Source: JBCDJG01 sp038748065 (GTDB lineage: Bacteria; Pseudomonadota; Gammaproteobacteria; Pseudomonadales; Halieaceae). Taken from it: a DNA stretch of 53,575 nt. A model generated the notes under the pieces. The model was not told the origin of the DNA and ran no database searches. It saw only the letters and a list, made by a program, of their open reading frames with translations. This document shows positions 41,762 through 51,559 of this stretch, in pieces. A program made the position numbers and the translations under genes. Location: assembly GCA_038748065.1 (NCBI GenBank), contig JBCDJG010000032.1:1-53575 (forward strand). The letters run 5' to 3'. The first letter of the stretch is position 1. Every line of letters begins with the position of its first letter.

Positions 41762-42535
41762 TCAGTCGAAACTGGCGGTGCCAGTGTTGAGTTCTGCCGT
41801 ACGCCCGCCATCCACCACCAGCTCCGTTCCGGTAATGTAGGAGGCCTCGTCACTGGCCAGAAACAGAATAGCGCTCGCGCATTCCGCCGGGTCACCAATA
41901 CGCCGTATCGGTATAGACGCGGCGGTTGCTGCCTGGGAGGCCTCATCGGGCATGAGCCCCTCCGTGGGTGGCGTGAGGAATACCCCGGGCACTACCGTAT
42001 TGACGCGAACACCCCTTGGCCCCCATTCCATGGCTGCATTGCGCGATAGCGCCAGCATCCCGGCCTTCGCTGCGCTGTAGCCCGCTGTGCCCACGGAGCC
42101 CAGCAGGCCGCAGACCGACGCGACGTTAACGACTGCGCCGCCGTTGGCCATCAGCTGTGCCGAGGACTCGCGCATCAGATACATGGCACCGTCGAGAGAA
42201 ACTCTGAAGTTCTGGTGCCAGGCTCGTGAATCATGGCTCTCCAGCATCCCCGGCACCATAAGAACGGCGTTGTTAACGACAATATCGAGGCGTCCGAAAT
42301 GCTCTAGCGTGCGCGCCACCAGATCGGCCACAGAGTTCTCATCTGAGACGTCGCAGGCAACGGCCAGCGCACTGCCGCCGGCATCTACAATCTCGCGCTC
42401 GACGTCCCGCAGGACTTCGAGGCGGCGAGCCGCCAAGACCACGCCGGCGCCCTCCGCAGCAAAGCGCCGGGCCGTTTCCGCACCAATGCCCTGGCTCGCG
42501 CCAGTGATGATCGCGACTTTTTCTGACAGTCTCAT
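41762..42535 (-). CDS. SDR-family oxidoreductase (1)
   Basis: 257 residues, a classical short-chain dehydrogenase/reductase: the cofactor motif VAIITGASQGIGAETARRF (TGxxxGIG), VVNNAVLM, the catalytic Tyr-x3-Lys in GYSAAKAGMLALSRN and the C-terminal ITGTELVVDGGRTAEL. It probably oxidises or reduces a hydroxyl/keto group with NAD(H) or NADP(H). The ATG overlaps the stop of the upstream SDR (ATGA), and the NTF2-like gene follows 10 bp downstream. The substrate is unknown; a steroid or alicyclic alcohol is plausible from the cluster. Confidence 0.92.
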   Translation of the reverse strand: MRLSEKVAIITGASQGIGAETARRFAAEGAGVVLAARRLEVLRDVEREIVDAGGSALAVACDVSDENSVADLVARTLEHFGRLDIVVNNAVLMVPGMLESHDSRAWHQNFRVSLDGAMYLMRESSAQLMANGGAVVNVASVCGLLGSVGTAGYSAAKAGMLALSRNAAMEWGPRGVRVNTVVPGVFLTPPTEGLMPDEASQAATAASIPIRRIGDPAECASAILFLASDEASYITGTELVVDGGRTAELNTGTASFD

Positions 42536-43278
42536 AGTAAAGCCTGGCCACCGTCGAGGGCGATCGTCTGTCCGTTTACGTAACTGGAGTGATCCGCACA
42601 CAGGCTGGCGACGAATCGGCCAATGTCTTCCTCGCAGTCGCCGATGCGCCGCTGCGGGATAGTGGCAACGAAGGCCGCAGCCTCTTCCGGGTTATTCTCC
42701 GTCCACCACGCCAGGGCTGGAGACTTGGCATGGGGCAGAATCACATTTGTGCGGATGCCTTCGGGGCCCCACTCGCAGGCCGCGGCGCGCGTCAGAGAGC
42801 GAATGGCTTCCTTGATTGCCGCATAGGCGCCGTAGCCACTCATATCCCAGCGCTTGGCAGCAGCGCTGCCGAGGTTGATGATGCAGCCGCCGCCCTGCAG
42901 GTGCGGCCGGCACAGCTTCATCATGCGGAAGGTGGCGAGGGGCCCGGACTCCCAGCCGGCGGCAAGACTCTCTTCGGTGACATCATCGAGCGTGCCGAGC
43001 GGAACCTCCTGGGCATTATTCACCAGTATGTTCAGGCCGCCGAAGTGGGCCAGCACCTTATCCAGGCAGTTCTGCAGCGAGGCCATTGACTTGACGTTGC
43101 ATTCTACCGGCAGGGCTTCGCCGCCGCGGCTATGTATCATTTCAACGGTGGCCTCGAGTTTCGACAGTGTGCGCCCTGTCACGGCAACCTTCGCTCCCGC
43201 CGACGCGAGTGCCAGAGCGATACCCTGCCCTACGCCCTGTCCGGCACCGGTTACCAGTGCAATCTTGCCATCGAGCAT
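42532..43278 (-). CDS. SDR-family oxidoreductase (2)
   Basis: 248 residues. TGxxxGVG cofactor motif in IALVTGAGQGVGQGIALALA, ILVNNAQEVPL, catalytic Tyr/Lys in GYGAYAAIKEAIRSLTRAA and the tail VNGQTIALDGGQALL. Instead of the common SDR Ser, LGSAAAKRWDMSGYGAY places a Ser in LGSAAA. It is first in the leftward operon. GGAGG stands seven bases before the ATG at 43278, which decides this start; a longer in-frame sequence upstream is rejected. Coupled (ATGA) with SDR 1. Confidence 0.9.
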   Translation of the reverse strand: MLDGKIALVTGAGQGVGQGIALALASAGAKVAVTGRTLSKLEATVEMIHSRGGEALPVECNVKSMASLQNCLDKVLAHFGGLNILVNNAQEVPLGTLDDVTEESLAAGWESGPLATFRMMKLCRPHLQGGGCIINLGSAAAKRWDMSGYGAYAAIKEAIRSLTRAAACEWGPEGIRTNVILPHAKSPALAWWTENNPEEAAAFVATIPQRRIGDCEEDIGRFVASLCADHSSYVNGQTIALDGGQALL

Positions 43279-43613
43279 TTTGAATCCTCCGTCCTGGGTC
43301 CACTGTTTGGGCCGCGCTGCTGTTCTTGCAACAGTGACTTGCGACACCGTTTTCGCACGCTGTGGAGGCTGTTTCCCTGCGAGTCCACGGCAGCCTGCTC
43401 ACGACAGCGTAGCAGGAGCCTACAAAAGAACGACGATCAACAACACCCGCGAACCCCTGCAAACGATCTTGAAACGCTGCACTTTAGCGACTCCGTATAA
43501 CAGTTTGTCCACTCTGGCCTTGCAGCGAGCTGGGTTTCTGATTGACATTAGGCGCAGAGATTCGGCACATAAGATTGGGCATCGAAATTTGGCGTTGCTC
43601 TACGGGAGAAAAC
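43279..43613. promoter_or_regulatory. Divergent control region between two SDR genes
   Basis: The 335 bp between the leftward and rightward arms of the putative catabolic cluster holds no gene that I can support. A TTGACA (43542-43547) is a good -35 for the rightward SDR, but the best -10 candidate (around CATAAG, 43568) is spaced 20 bp away, too far for an unaided sigma-70 promoter. No tRNA, hairpin/T-run or repeat stands out. A regulator that controls both arms would be expected to bind here, but no regulator gene is in the cluster. Confidence 0.4.
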
Positions 43614-44372
43614 ATGGCTCTGCTGCAGAATAAGATCGCCATCGTAACCGGCGCGGGCCAGGGTATCGGCAGGGCTATCGCCCTGTGCTATGCCCGCGAG
43701 GGCGCGCGCGTGATTGTCGCGGATTTTAACGAGGGTAGCGGCAATGAAACCGTTCGCTTGATCGCCAGCAACAAGGGCGAGGCACGCTTCATGTTTGGCG
43801 ACGTAAGCCAGGAGGACTCCGTCAAGGCCATGGTATCCGCCGCGGTAGAGGCCTACGGCAGGCTCGATATTGCCTGTAATAGCGCGGCTTTGAGCCGGGG
43901 CGCTGGCCCTATTCACGAATATGAGCGCAAAGTCTGGGACAAGACGCTCGATATGTGCCTGACCAACACCTGGCTGTGCATGAAATACGAGATCGAAGCC
44001 ATGCTGGTCGGCGGCGGTGGCGCCATCGTCAATATTTCATCAAATTCATCCCTTAGAGGTCAGGCTTATAATACGGCCTACGCGGCGGCCAAGGGCGGTG
44101 TTAACGTTTTGACCAAGAGCGCGGCCGCAGAGTACGGGGCCCAGGGGATACGGATTAACGCGGTATCTCCGGGCGTCGTGCGCACACCCGGCGTCGAAAA
44201 ATACTTTGAAGAACAACCTAAAATCGCCGAGGGCCTGAAAAAAGCCGCCGTAATGAACCGGCTGGGAGAGCCTGAAGAAATCGCCGAGGCGGTCTGCTTC
44301 CTGTCTTCTGAACGCGCTTCGTTTATCACCGGACAAGTGCTGTCAGTCGATGGCGGCGGCGCCGTGCGCTAA
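43614..44372 (+). CDS. SDR-family oxidoreductase (3)
   Basis: 252 residues. TGxxxGIG motif in IAIVTGAGQGIGRAIALCYA, ADFNEGSG, IACNSAALSRG, catalytic Ser-Tyr-Lys in VNISSNSSLRGQAYNTAYAAAK (Ser, then Tyr in AYAAAKGG), and ITGQVLSVDGGGAVR at the end. It resembles the 3-alpha/7-alpha hydroxysteroid or cyclohexanol dehydrogenase-like branch, but substrate cannot be assigned. The ATG at 43614 has GGGAG about 8 bases ahead and begins at the first strand. It opens the rightward arm, followed by the Rieske oxygenase and the acyl-CoA ligase. Confidence 0.92.
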   Translation: MALLQNKIAIVTGAGQGIGRAIALCYAREGARVIVADFNEGSGNETVRLIASNKGEARFMFGDVSQEDSVKAMVSAAVEAYGRLDIACNSAALSRGAGPIHEYERKVWDKTLDMCLTNTWLCMKYEIEAMLVGGGGAIVNISSNSSLRGQAYNTAYAAAKGGVNVLTKSAAAEYGAQGIRINAVSPGVVRTPGVEKYFEEQPKIAEGLKKAAVMNRLGEPEEIAEAVCFLSSERASFITGQVLSVDGGGAVR

Positions 44373-44420
44373 GCTCGCCTCAGCCGTGGAATACTGAAGA
44401 AAACGCAAGGAGTACCTCTC

Positions 44421-45443
44421 ATGACTGCCCGAATCCCTATGCCTATGCCCTTTGGCTGGTTCCAGGTGGCTTACTCCCAGGAACTGGCGATTGGCCAATC
44501 CCTACCACTGACCTATTTCGACACCGAGCTGGTGCTGTTTCGCACAGAAAGTGGCGACGCCAAAGTTCTTGATGCTTACTGCCCGCACATGGGTGCTCAC
44601 CTTGGCTATGGCATTCGCGACCACGCCGGCGGTGGCTCTGCGGTGGTGGGCGATTCTATTGTCTGCCCCTTCCACGGCTGGGCCTACAACGGCGACGGCC
44701 AGTGCACGAACGTGCCCTATGCCAACAACTTGCCGCCCAAGGTGGCCCGCGGCGAGCAGGTCATTCAGCCGTGGCACGTCAGGGAGTTGAACCAGGTCAT
44801 CTTTGTCTGGTACCACCCGGACGGGCTCGCCCCCACCTTTGAGCCCGAAGTCGTCGAAGAGGCGGCCGCTGACAATGAGGACTGGGGCAGCTTCAAGATC
44901 TTCACCTGGGATATCGACACCCATATGCAGGAGATCGGTGAGAACGCCGTCGACCCGGCTCACTTTCTTTACGTTCACGGCACCCAGAATGTGCCCGAGA
45001 CGGAGTATATGGAATTCGACGGCCACACCCGTCGCGGCAAGCTGGTGAGTCGTATGGCGACGCCGCGGGGCGAAATTGTCGGCATCATCGCTAACCAGAA
45101 CTGCGGGCCGGGGCAGGCCACCGTGCGTTTCAGCGGCATCTGCGACACGGTGCTCATGGCCAACCTGACGCCGATCACCCAGGAAAAGAGCCGCGCGACC
45201 TACGCCTTCATCCAGAAAAAGGTCGATGGCGAAGAGCCGGTCGGTGGCGTAGCTGACGCAATCGTGGCAGACATCCGCAAGCAGATGGAAGAAGACAGTA
45301 TCATCTGGGCGAGAAAGAAATACTTCGAGAAACCGATGCTGTGTGATAACGACGGCCCCTTCGCCAAGTTCCGCAAGTGGTATGGCCAGTTCTATGCTGG
45401 GGATTGGGAAGAGCCCGCCGCGAGACGCTCCGCAAGTCAATAG
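44421..45443 (+). CDS. Rieske non-heme iron oxygenase, KshA-like
   Basis: 340 residues. The Rieske [2Fe-2S] ligands are Cys54 and His56 (YCPHMGAHLG) and Cys82 and His85 (CPFHGWAYNGDG), with a rather long 25-residue gap between the pairs. The mononuclear iron site is Asn175-x2-Asp178-x2-His181-x4-His186 in ENAVDPAHFLYVHGT. This layout is that of 3-ketosteroid 9-alpha-hydroxylase oxygenase (KshA) and the Neverland/DAF-36 cholesterol 7-desaturase group, so a steroid or terpenoid is a reasonable substrate guess. No reductase gene (KshB-like) is adjacent. AAGGAG stands 8 bases before the ATG. Confidence 0.92.
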   Translation: MTARIPMPMPFGWFQVAYSQELAIGQSLPLTYFDTELVLFRTESGDAKVLDAYCPHMGAHLGYGIRDHAGGGSAVVGDSIVCPFHGWAYNGDGQCTNVPYANNLPPKVARGEQVIQPWHVRELNQVIFVWYHPDGLAPTFEPEVVEEAAADNEDWGSFKIFTWDIDTHMQEIGENAVDPAHFLYVHGTQNVPETEYMEFDGHTRRGKLVSRMATPRGEIVGIIANQNCGPGQATVRFSGICDTVLMANLTPITQEKSRATYAFIQKKVDGEEPVGGVADAIVADIRKQMEEDSIIWARKKYFEKPMLCDNDGPFAKFRKWYGQFYAGDWEEPAARRSASQ

Positions 45444-45536
45444 CCAGTGTAAAACCCCATACCGGGTGGCTTGATTCACACCCGGTTTCACTGCACCCTT
45501 TGCTGCCCACCAATAGCGAGCGGCCGGAGACAGAGC

Positions 45537-47243
45537 ATGGGTATTACCGTAGCGGATATTGCAGCGGCCAGGGAACGCACCCTGGCGGATGGTTCCTTCT
45601 TCGAGCTCGACGAAGTAGAGCTGGACGGCTACACCTACCCCGTATTCAAGCATGCGCCAAAGACCGCGATCGATGTTATCCAATCAGCGCGAAATCACGG
45701 CGATATCGATTTTCTGGTCTACCAGGATCAGCGATACACCTACACCACATTTTTTGACGCCGTAGACGCCACTGCGGCCAGCCTGAAGCATGACTACAGG
45801 GTCTCACCCAGCGACCGGGTGGCCATCGCCATGCGCAACAACCCCGAGTGGTTGATTGCTTTTACTGCAATTACCCTACTTGGCGGGATCCCGGTACCCA
45901 TCAATAGCTGGGGCAAAACCGAGGAGTTGGCCTTCGCGATTGAAGACTGCGGCGCCGAGGTGCTCGTCGCAGATCGCCGGCGCCTGGAACTCCTCGGTGC
46001 AGAACTGGACCGACTGAGCCTCAAAGTGATACTCGCCGATGACCAGCCCTTCGATCATCCGGCGGTTGCCCTTATGCAGGACGTCATAGGCCGCGGTTCG
46101 AATCTGGCTTACGAGCCCGCCGCTACGACGCCCGAAGATATTTGCCTCATCCTGTATACCTCAGGTAGCACCGGCTTTCCAAAGGGTGTTACACACCGCA
46201 ATATCGCCCTGACGAATTCCCTGTTCAACATGCTGTTTCAGGGCATGCTGGTGCTGGACCTCGAGGGCGGACCACGCGAATACAAAGGCGGCGCCGAGCG
46301 CGAAACACCGATGCTAACGGTGCCTCTGTTTCATGGCACGGGCCTGCTCGGCGGGTTTTACACGCCCTTAATGCTGGGCCAGAAAGTGGTGATGATGTAC
46401 AAGTGGGACGCGCTGGAAGCCCTGAAACTGGTGGAGCGCGAAAAGGTAACCAGCCTGTCCACCGTCCCGGCGATTCTGCAGGATTTTCTGAATCATCCGG
46501 AGTTCGACAACTACAACACCGAATCCATGATCAGGGCCACCGGTGCAGGTGCGGCAACACCGCCAGAGCTATCACGCTTGATTAATGACAAGCTGGGCAA
46601 TCCAAGCCGCTCCGCCGGCTACGCCATGACCGAATCCATCGCGGTGGGCTCAATGATGAATGGCGTAATCTATGACATGAAGCCCGCCGCGTCAGGCACC
46701 GTGTCTCCCATCATGCAAATCCGCTGTGTTGACGGCGATGGCAAGGTCCTGCCCCAGGGCGAGGCCGGCGAGTTCGAAATGCACGGGGTTTGCTGTACCC
46801 CGGGCTACTGGGAAAAACCGGAAGCCAATGCAAAAACATTTGTCGATGGTCGCTGGATGAAAACCGGCGACGTTGGCCTGATCGACAGCGACGGCTTCCT
46901 GTTTGTGACAGGACGCATCAAGGAGATCGTCATTCGCGGCGGCGAGAACATCTTCCCCGGTGATATTGAAACCATCGCCTACGAAATTGATGGCGTTCAC
47001 GAATGCGTCGTGTTCGGCGAACCGGATCAGGCCATGGGTGAGGAACTGGTTATGATGGTTTACTCCAATGCGGAAACGCCACCCACAGAGGCCCAGGTAC
47101 GCGAGCAGCTGGCTGAACGTCTCGCCGCTTACAAGGTGCCACGGACCATCGCTTTCGCTGACGCCCCCCTGCCTCGCAACGCCAGTGAGAAACTGCACAA
47201 GCTGAAAGTCAAAGAGGCCTTCCTCGCCGCCAAAGCGGGCTAA
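45537..47243 (+). CDS. Acyl-CoA synthetase, AMP-binding (ANL superfamily)
   Basis: 568 residues. It activates a carboxylic acid with ATP and transfers the acyl group to CoA. Core motifs: LILYTSGSTGFPKGVTHRN (phosphate-binding A3), SAGYAMTES (A5), MKTGDVGLIDSDGFLFVTGR (A7) and the hinge IKEIVIRGGENIFPGDIE (A8). The A10 region is ASEKLHKLK where the catalytic Lys usually lies in a PRTATGK-type context, here in LPRNASEKLHK. The ATG at 45537 is preceded by GGAGA and by the conserved N-terminus; 22 extra in-frame residues upstream are not family-like. It closes the rightward arm of the cluster and probably activates a side chain or ring-cleavage acid. Confidence 0.93.
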   Translation: MGITVADIAAARERTLADGSFFELDEVELDGYTYPVFKHAPKTAIDVIQSARNHGDIDFLVYQDQRYTYTTFFDAVDATAASLKHDYRVSPSDRVAIAMRNNPEWLIAFTAITLLGGIPVPINSWGKTEELAFAIEDCGAEVLVADRRRLELLGAELDRLSLKVILADDQPFDHPAVALMQDVIGRGSNLAYEPAATTPEDICLILYTSGSTGFPKGVTHRNIALTNSLFNMLFQGMLVLDLEGGPREYKGGAERETPMLTVPLFHGTGLLGGFYTPLMLGQKVVMMYKWDALEALKLVEREKVTSLSTVPAILQDFLNHPEFDNYNTESMIRATGAGAATPPELSRLINDKLGNPSRSAGYAMTESIAVGSMMNGVIYDMKPAASGTVSPIMQIRCVDGDGKVLPQGEAGEFEMHGVCCTPGYWEKPEANAKTFVDGRWMKTGDVGLIDSDGFLFVTGRIKEIVIRGGENIFPGDIETIAYEIDGVHECVVFGEPDQAMGEELVMMVYSNAETPPTEAQVREQLAERLAAYKVPRTIAFADAPLPRNASEKLHKLKVKEAFLAAKAG

Positions 47244-47260
47244 CCGAGCAGGCCTGAGTT

Positions 47261-47277
47261 GCCCGCCTAAGGCGGGC
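47261..47277. terminator. Stem-loop at the convergent end of the acyl-CoA ligase and truC
   Basis: GCCCGCC (47261-47267), TAA loop, GGCGGGC (47271-47277). It lies in the gap between the ligase stop (47243) and the truC stop codon, which it contains. Either transcript would form the hairpin, but neither strand gives a T-run, so it could stabilise 3' ends or be a weak bidirectional terminator. Confidence 0.45.
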
Positions 47278-48013
47278 GCGCCTGGGCCGGCAGCGCCTGC
47301 CACCAGCCAAAACGTGCAATCAGCCGCTGGAATCTACCCGCCAACGGTGCCTCCAGAGTCAGCATCTGCCCCGACCGGGGGTGTTTGCACGTTATTGCAT
47401 AGCTCGCCAACAGCAGCCTGTCACAGCCGTACTGCGCCGCAAAGAAGCGGTTGTGGACACCCTTCCCGTGCTTTGCATCGCCAATAATCGGATGTCCGAT
47501 GTGTTTCATGTGGCGCCGCAGCTGGTGGCGACGCCCGGTGGAGGGACGCAGATCAACCAGCGAATAACGCGCCTGCGGATAGCGATCAACGGCGACAGGA
47601 ATCTGATGAGTCGCAAGACAGCGATACCCGGTCAGCGCGTCCCGCGCCGCGGAGCAGCGCTGGCCCGCACTGTCTATACGTGAGTCAGCCTTATCTCGCA
47701 GTGCATGTTCAATCTCGCCAACCTGTGGGCAATAGCCGCGGACAACCGCGAGGTAGCGCTTGTCCACCTGCCGGGCTTCGAACTGCTGCGCTAGCGCCCT
47801 GGCGATGTCGCTCTGGAGCGCGAACAAGAGGATACCGGAGGTCGGCTTGTCCAGCCGGTGCACTGGGTAGACCCGCTGCCCGATCTGGTCGCGCACAATC
47901 TGCAGAGCGAAACGTGTTTCCCGTCGATCAATCTGACTGCGATGCACAAGCAGCCCCGGCGGCTTGTGAACCGCCACAAGCCAGGTGTCGCGATAGAGTA
48001 TCGGCAGATTCAA
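47267..48013 (-). CDS. truC: tRNA pseudouridine(65) synthase TruC-type
   Basis: About 248 residues. RluA-family pseudouridine synthase. The N-terminus ILYRDTWLVAVHKPPGLLVHRS and RDQIGQRVYPVHRLDKPTSG (catalytic Asp in HRLDKPTSG) match E. coli TruC more closely than RluA/RluD, and there is no S4 domain. TruC makes pseudouridine 65 in tRNA-Ile and tRNA-Asp. Further motifs: RYSLVDLRPSTGRRHQLRRHMKHIGHPIIGD. The TTG at 48013 gives the same start position as E. coli TruC; a much longer in-frame reading runs into ilvD and is not used. It follows ilvD by about 40 bp. Confidence 0.88.
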   Translation of the reverse strand: MNLPILYRDTWLVAVHKPPGLLVHRSQIDRRETRFALQIVRDQIGQRVYPVHRLDKPTSGILLFALQSDIARALAQQFEARQVDKRYLAVVRGYCPQVGEIEHALRDKADSRIDSAGQRCSAARDALTGYRCLATHQIPVAVDRYPQARYSLVDLRPSTGRRHQLRRHMKHIGHPIIGDAKHGKGVHNRFFAAQYGCDRLLLASYAITCKHPRSGQMLTLEAPLAGRFQRLIARFGWWQALPAQARPP

Positions 48014-48053
48014 ATGGGCGTCTACCTGCGAAGCCCGAGGCCTGCCTGGACGC

Positions 48054-49739
<1,686 letters not shown>

Positions 49740-49797
49740 GGTGTGGCGTTCTCCTAGTTTCGGTGGCGCAATCTCATTGACAGGCTTGCGCTGCCTG

Positions 49798-50640
49798 TTA
49801 GAGGTGCTGCTTGATAAAGGCTATTCCGTCACGATAAAGCTGCTCCGGTGTATCAAAGGCGGTGCGCCAGACGTTCGCCGCCGCGGCGAGTGCCTTATCC
49901 GCCGTGCCAAAGGCCTCGATCACTAACCAGCCCTCGTAATCAATCGCTTTGAGCCCGTCAAAGGTCCCTTGCCAGTCGACCTGCCCGGTACCGAGCGTGC
50001 CACGATGGCTCTCGCTGAGGTGAATATGATTCACGCACTGGGCAATGTGGGCAAGCGCCTCTTCGGGCGATGGGTCTTCAATATTGGCGTGGTGGGTATC
50101 GTAGTGGACGCCCACGTTCTCGAGGCCAACGGTCTCGGCCATGCGACGGCCGTCGGCCGAGGTCGTCACTAAAAATACCTCGAAACGGTTGAGGCATTCC
50201 AGCCCCAGCTTCAGGTCAAGCGAGGCGGCGTACTCGCCGGCGTCGCGCAGGTATTGCGCCGACAACTCCCACTCCTGCTCCGTTGCCGGCTGCCCGGTAA
50301 AGTACTTGTGTGACTGGTACAGCCCTCCAATCAGAATGTCTGCCCCCACCAGGCAGGCGCCATCGATAGAGCGTTTCAAGCGCTCAAGAGCCAATGCACG
50401 GCTTTTCGGGTCAGGTGATATCGGGTTAGCATCTTCGAGCACAAAAGCAGACGCGGTGCGCTCCAGGCCCAGGTCCTCGCAGGCCCTGCCCATGCGTTTG
50501 AGCACATATTCTTCCTGCCCTGCAATAGGCAGTTCAACGCCATCAAATCCTGCGCCCGCGAGCCCCTCGAACACCGGAATATGCTTCAGCCCGATGTTCG
50601 TACCCCAGAGCAACATGTTCATACCGATACTGACATTCAC
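49798..50640 (-). CDS. Sugar phosphate isomerase/epimerase-like TIM-barrel (tagatose/psicose 3-epimerase type)
   Basis: 280 residues. A metal-dependent TIM barrel with the four ligands Glu-Asp-His-Glu: LGLECLNRFE (first Glu), VGVHYDTHHANIEDP (Asp and His), NHIHLSESHRGTLGTG (His) and LVIEAFG (last Glu). This is the D-tagatose/D-psicose 3-epimerase or inosose dehydratase-like family, which isomerises or epimerises ketoses. The GTG at 50640 was chosen over an in-frame TTG at 50670 because GGAGGT lies 9 bases ahead of it and the protein begins MNVSIGMN. No transporter or sugar kinase is adjacent, so the sugar is unknown. Confidence 0.88.
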   Translation of the reverse strand: MNVSIGMNMLLWGTNIGLKHIPVFEGLAGAGFDGVELPIAGQEEYVLKRMGRACEDLGLERTASAFVLEDANPISPDPKSRALALERLKRSIDGACLVGADILIGGLYQSHKYFTGQPATEQEWELSAQYLRDAGEYAASLDLKLGLECLNRFEVFLVTTSADGRRMAETVGLENVGVHYDTHHANIEDPSPEEALAHIAQCVNHIHLSESHRGTLGTGQVDWQGTFDGLKAIDYEGWLVIEAFGTADKALAAAANVWRTAFDTPEQLYRDGIAFIKQHL

Positions 50641-50697
50641 GGTTAAACGACCTCCAAACACTGCGTTCAACAGGGCTGGGACTATAGCCCAGCTCTG

Positions 50698-51522
50698 TCA
50701 GGCTTGGCCAGCGACCCAGGCCAGCGGCTCGCAGATCAGTTCGCGCACTTGCCTTCGTTTAGCAACATCAAAACCAAGTCCCTCATCGAGGTAGGCCGCG
50801 ATGTTACCGTAGTCTTCTTGTATCGCATCCAGCGCACGCTGTAAGAATTCCGGGCGCACCTGCATCAGCATCTTCACCGCCTCCGGATCAACTCTATCCC
50901 CCATGACATCATTTAATCCCTCAAGAACGCCGTTCACCCAGTTCGCGGTACAGTGATTAGTGGCCAGGTAGTCGTGCTTCACCACTGTTTCACTGCAGCC
51001 GGCGACAAACAGGGTGAGAGCGGCTGCGAAACCGGCCCGATCTTTCCCCGCGGAACAGTGAAACACCAGTGGGTAGTTCTCCGCCTCCAGCAATAATTCA
51101 AGGTAACTGCCAAATACGTGACTGAAGCGTCGAATGAAATGCTCGTTCGCATCAACGAGGTATTGGTGGGCACCGTTCGCGTCGATCAGCCCTTCTTCCA
51201 ACAAGCGACGCAGCCCTTTCACGTCGGCCGCCTCCTCCTCGACCGGCAGCCAGACCTGGCGAATCGATGCGTCGTCAATTCGGTCGAGAATTTCCTCGCG
51301 CTCGAGACGCCGGCGGAAATCCACGACGGTGCGAATGCCAAGCTGCGCCAGCAGAGCCTGGTCAGCATCGGTCAGCTTGCCAAGCTGGTCCGCGCGATAG
51401 ACCATGCCCCGGCGCACCTGCTGGCCCGATGTCGTCGGGTAGCCCCCCAGGTCACGAAAATTATTGGCGCCCTCAAAATCGAGCTGATGGGGCAGGTGCT
51501 GGAGATCGTCGGCGTTGTGCAT
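50698..51522 (-). CDS. Tyrosine-protein phosphatase of the MptpB/LipA-like type
   Basis: 274 residues. The active-site CX5R loop is FHCSAGKDRAG (Cys156, Arg162), the form HCSAGKDRxG with Lys/Asp typical of the bacterial family that includes mycobacterial PtpB and Listeria LipA, which act on phosphotyrosine and phosphoinositides. The N-terminal FEGANNFRDLGGY with VDFRRRLE is characteristic. There is no signal peptide, so it is presumably cytoplasmic. It lies between the sugar epimerase and the sulfotransferase on the same strand, with gaps of 57 and 37 bp, so a shared transcript is possible. Confidence 0.87.
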   Translation of the reverse strand: MHNADDLQHLPHQLDFEGANNFRDLGGYPTTSGQQVRRGMVYRADQLGKLTDADQALLAQLGIRTVVDFRRRLEREEILDRIDDASIRQVWLPVEEEAADVKGLRRLLEEGLIDANGAHQYLVDANEHFIRRFSHVFGSYLELLLEAENYPLVFHCSAGKDRAGFAAALTLFVAGCSETVVKHDYLATNHCTANWVNGVLEGLNDVMGDRVDPEAVKMLMQVRPEFLQRALDAIQEDYGNIAAYLDEGLGFDVAKRRQVRELICEPLAWVAGQA

Positions 51523-51559
51523 AAGGTCAACCTACCGCGCTACGGGCGAGGGCTCAAAC

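Noticed and set aside
44502..45683. 393-codon minus-strand open frame opposite the Rieske oxygenase
   Set aside because: Rieske and iron-site motifs are on the plus strand; this frame is a composition effect.
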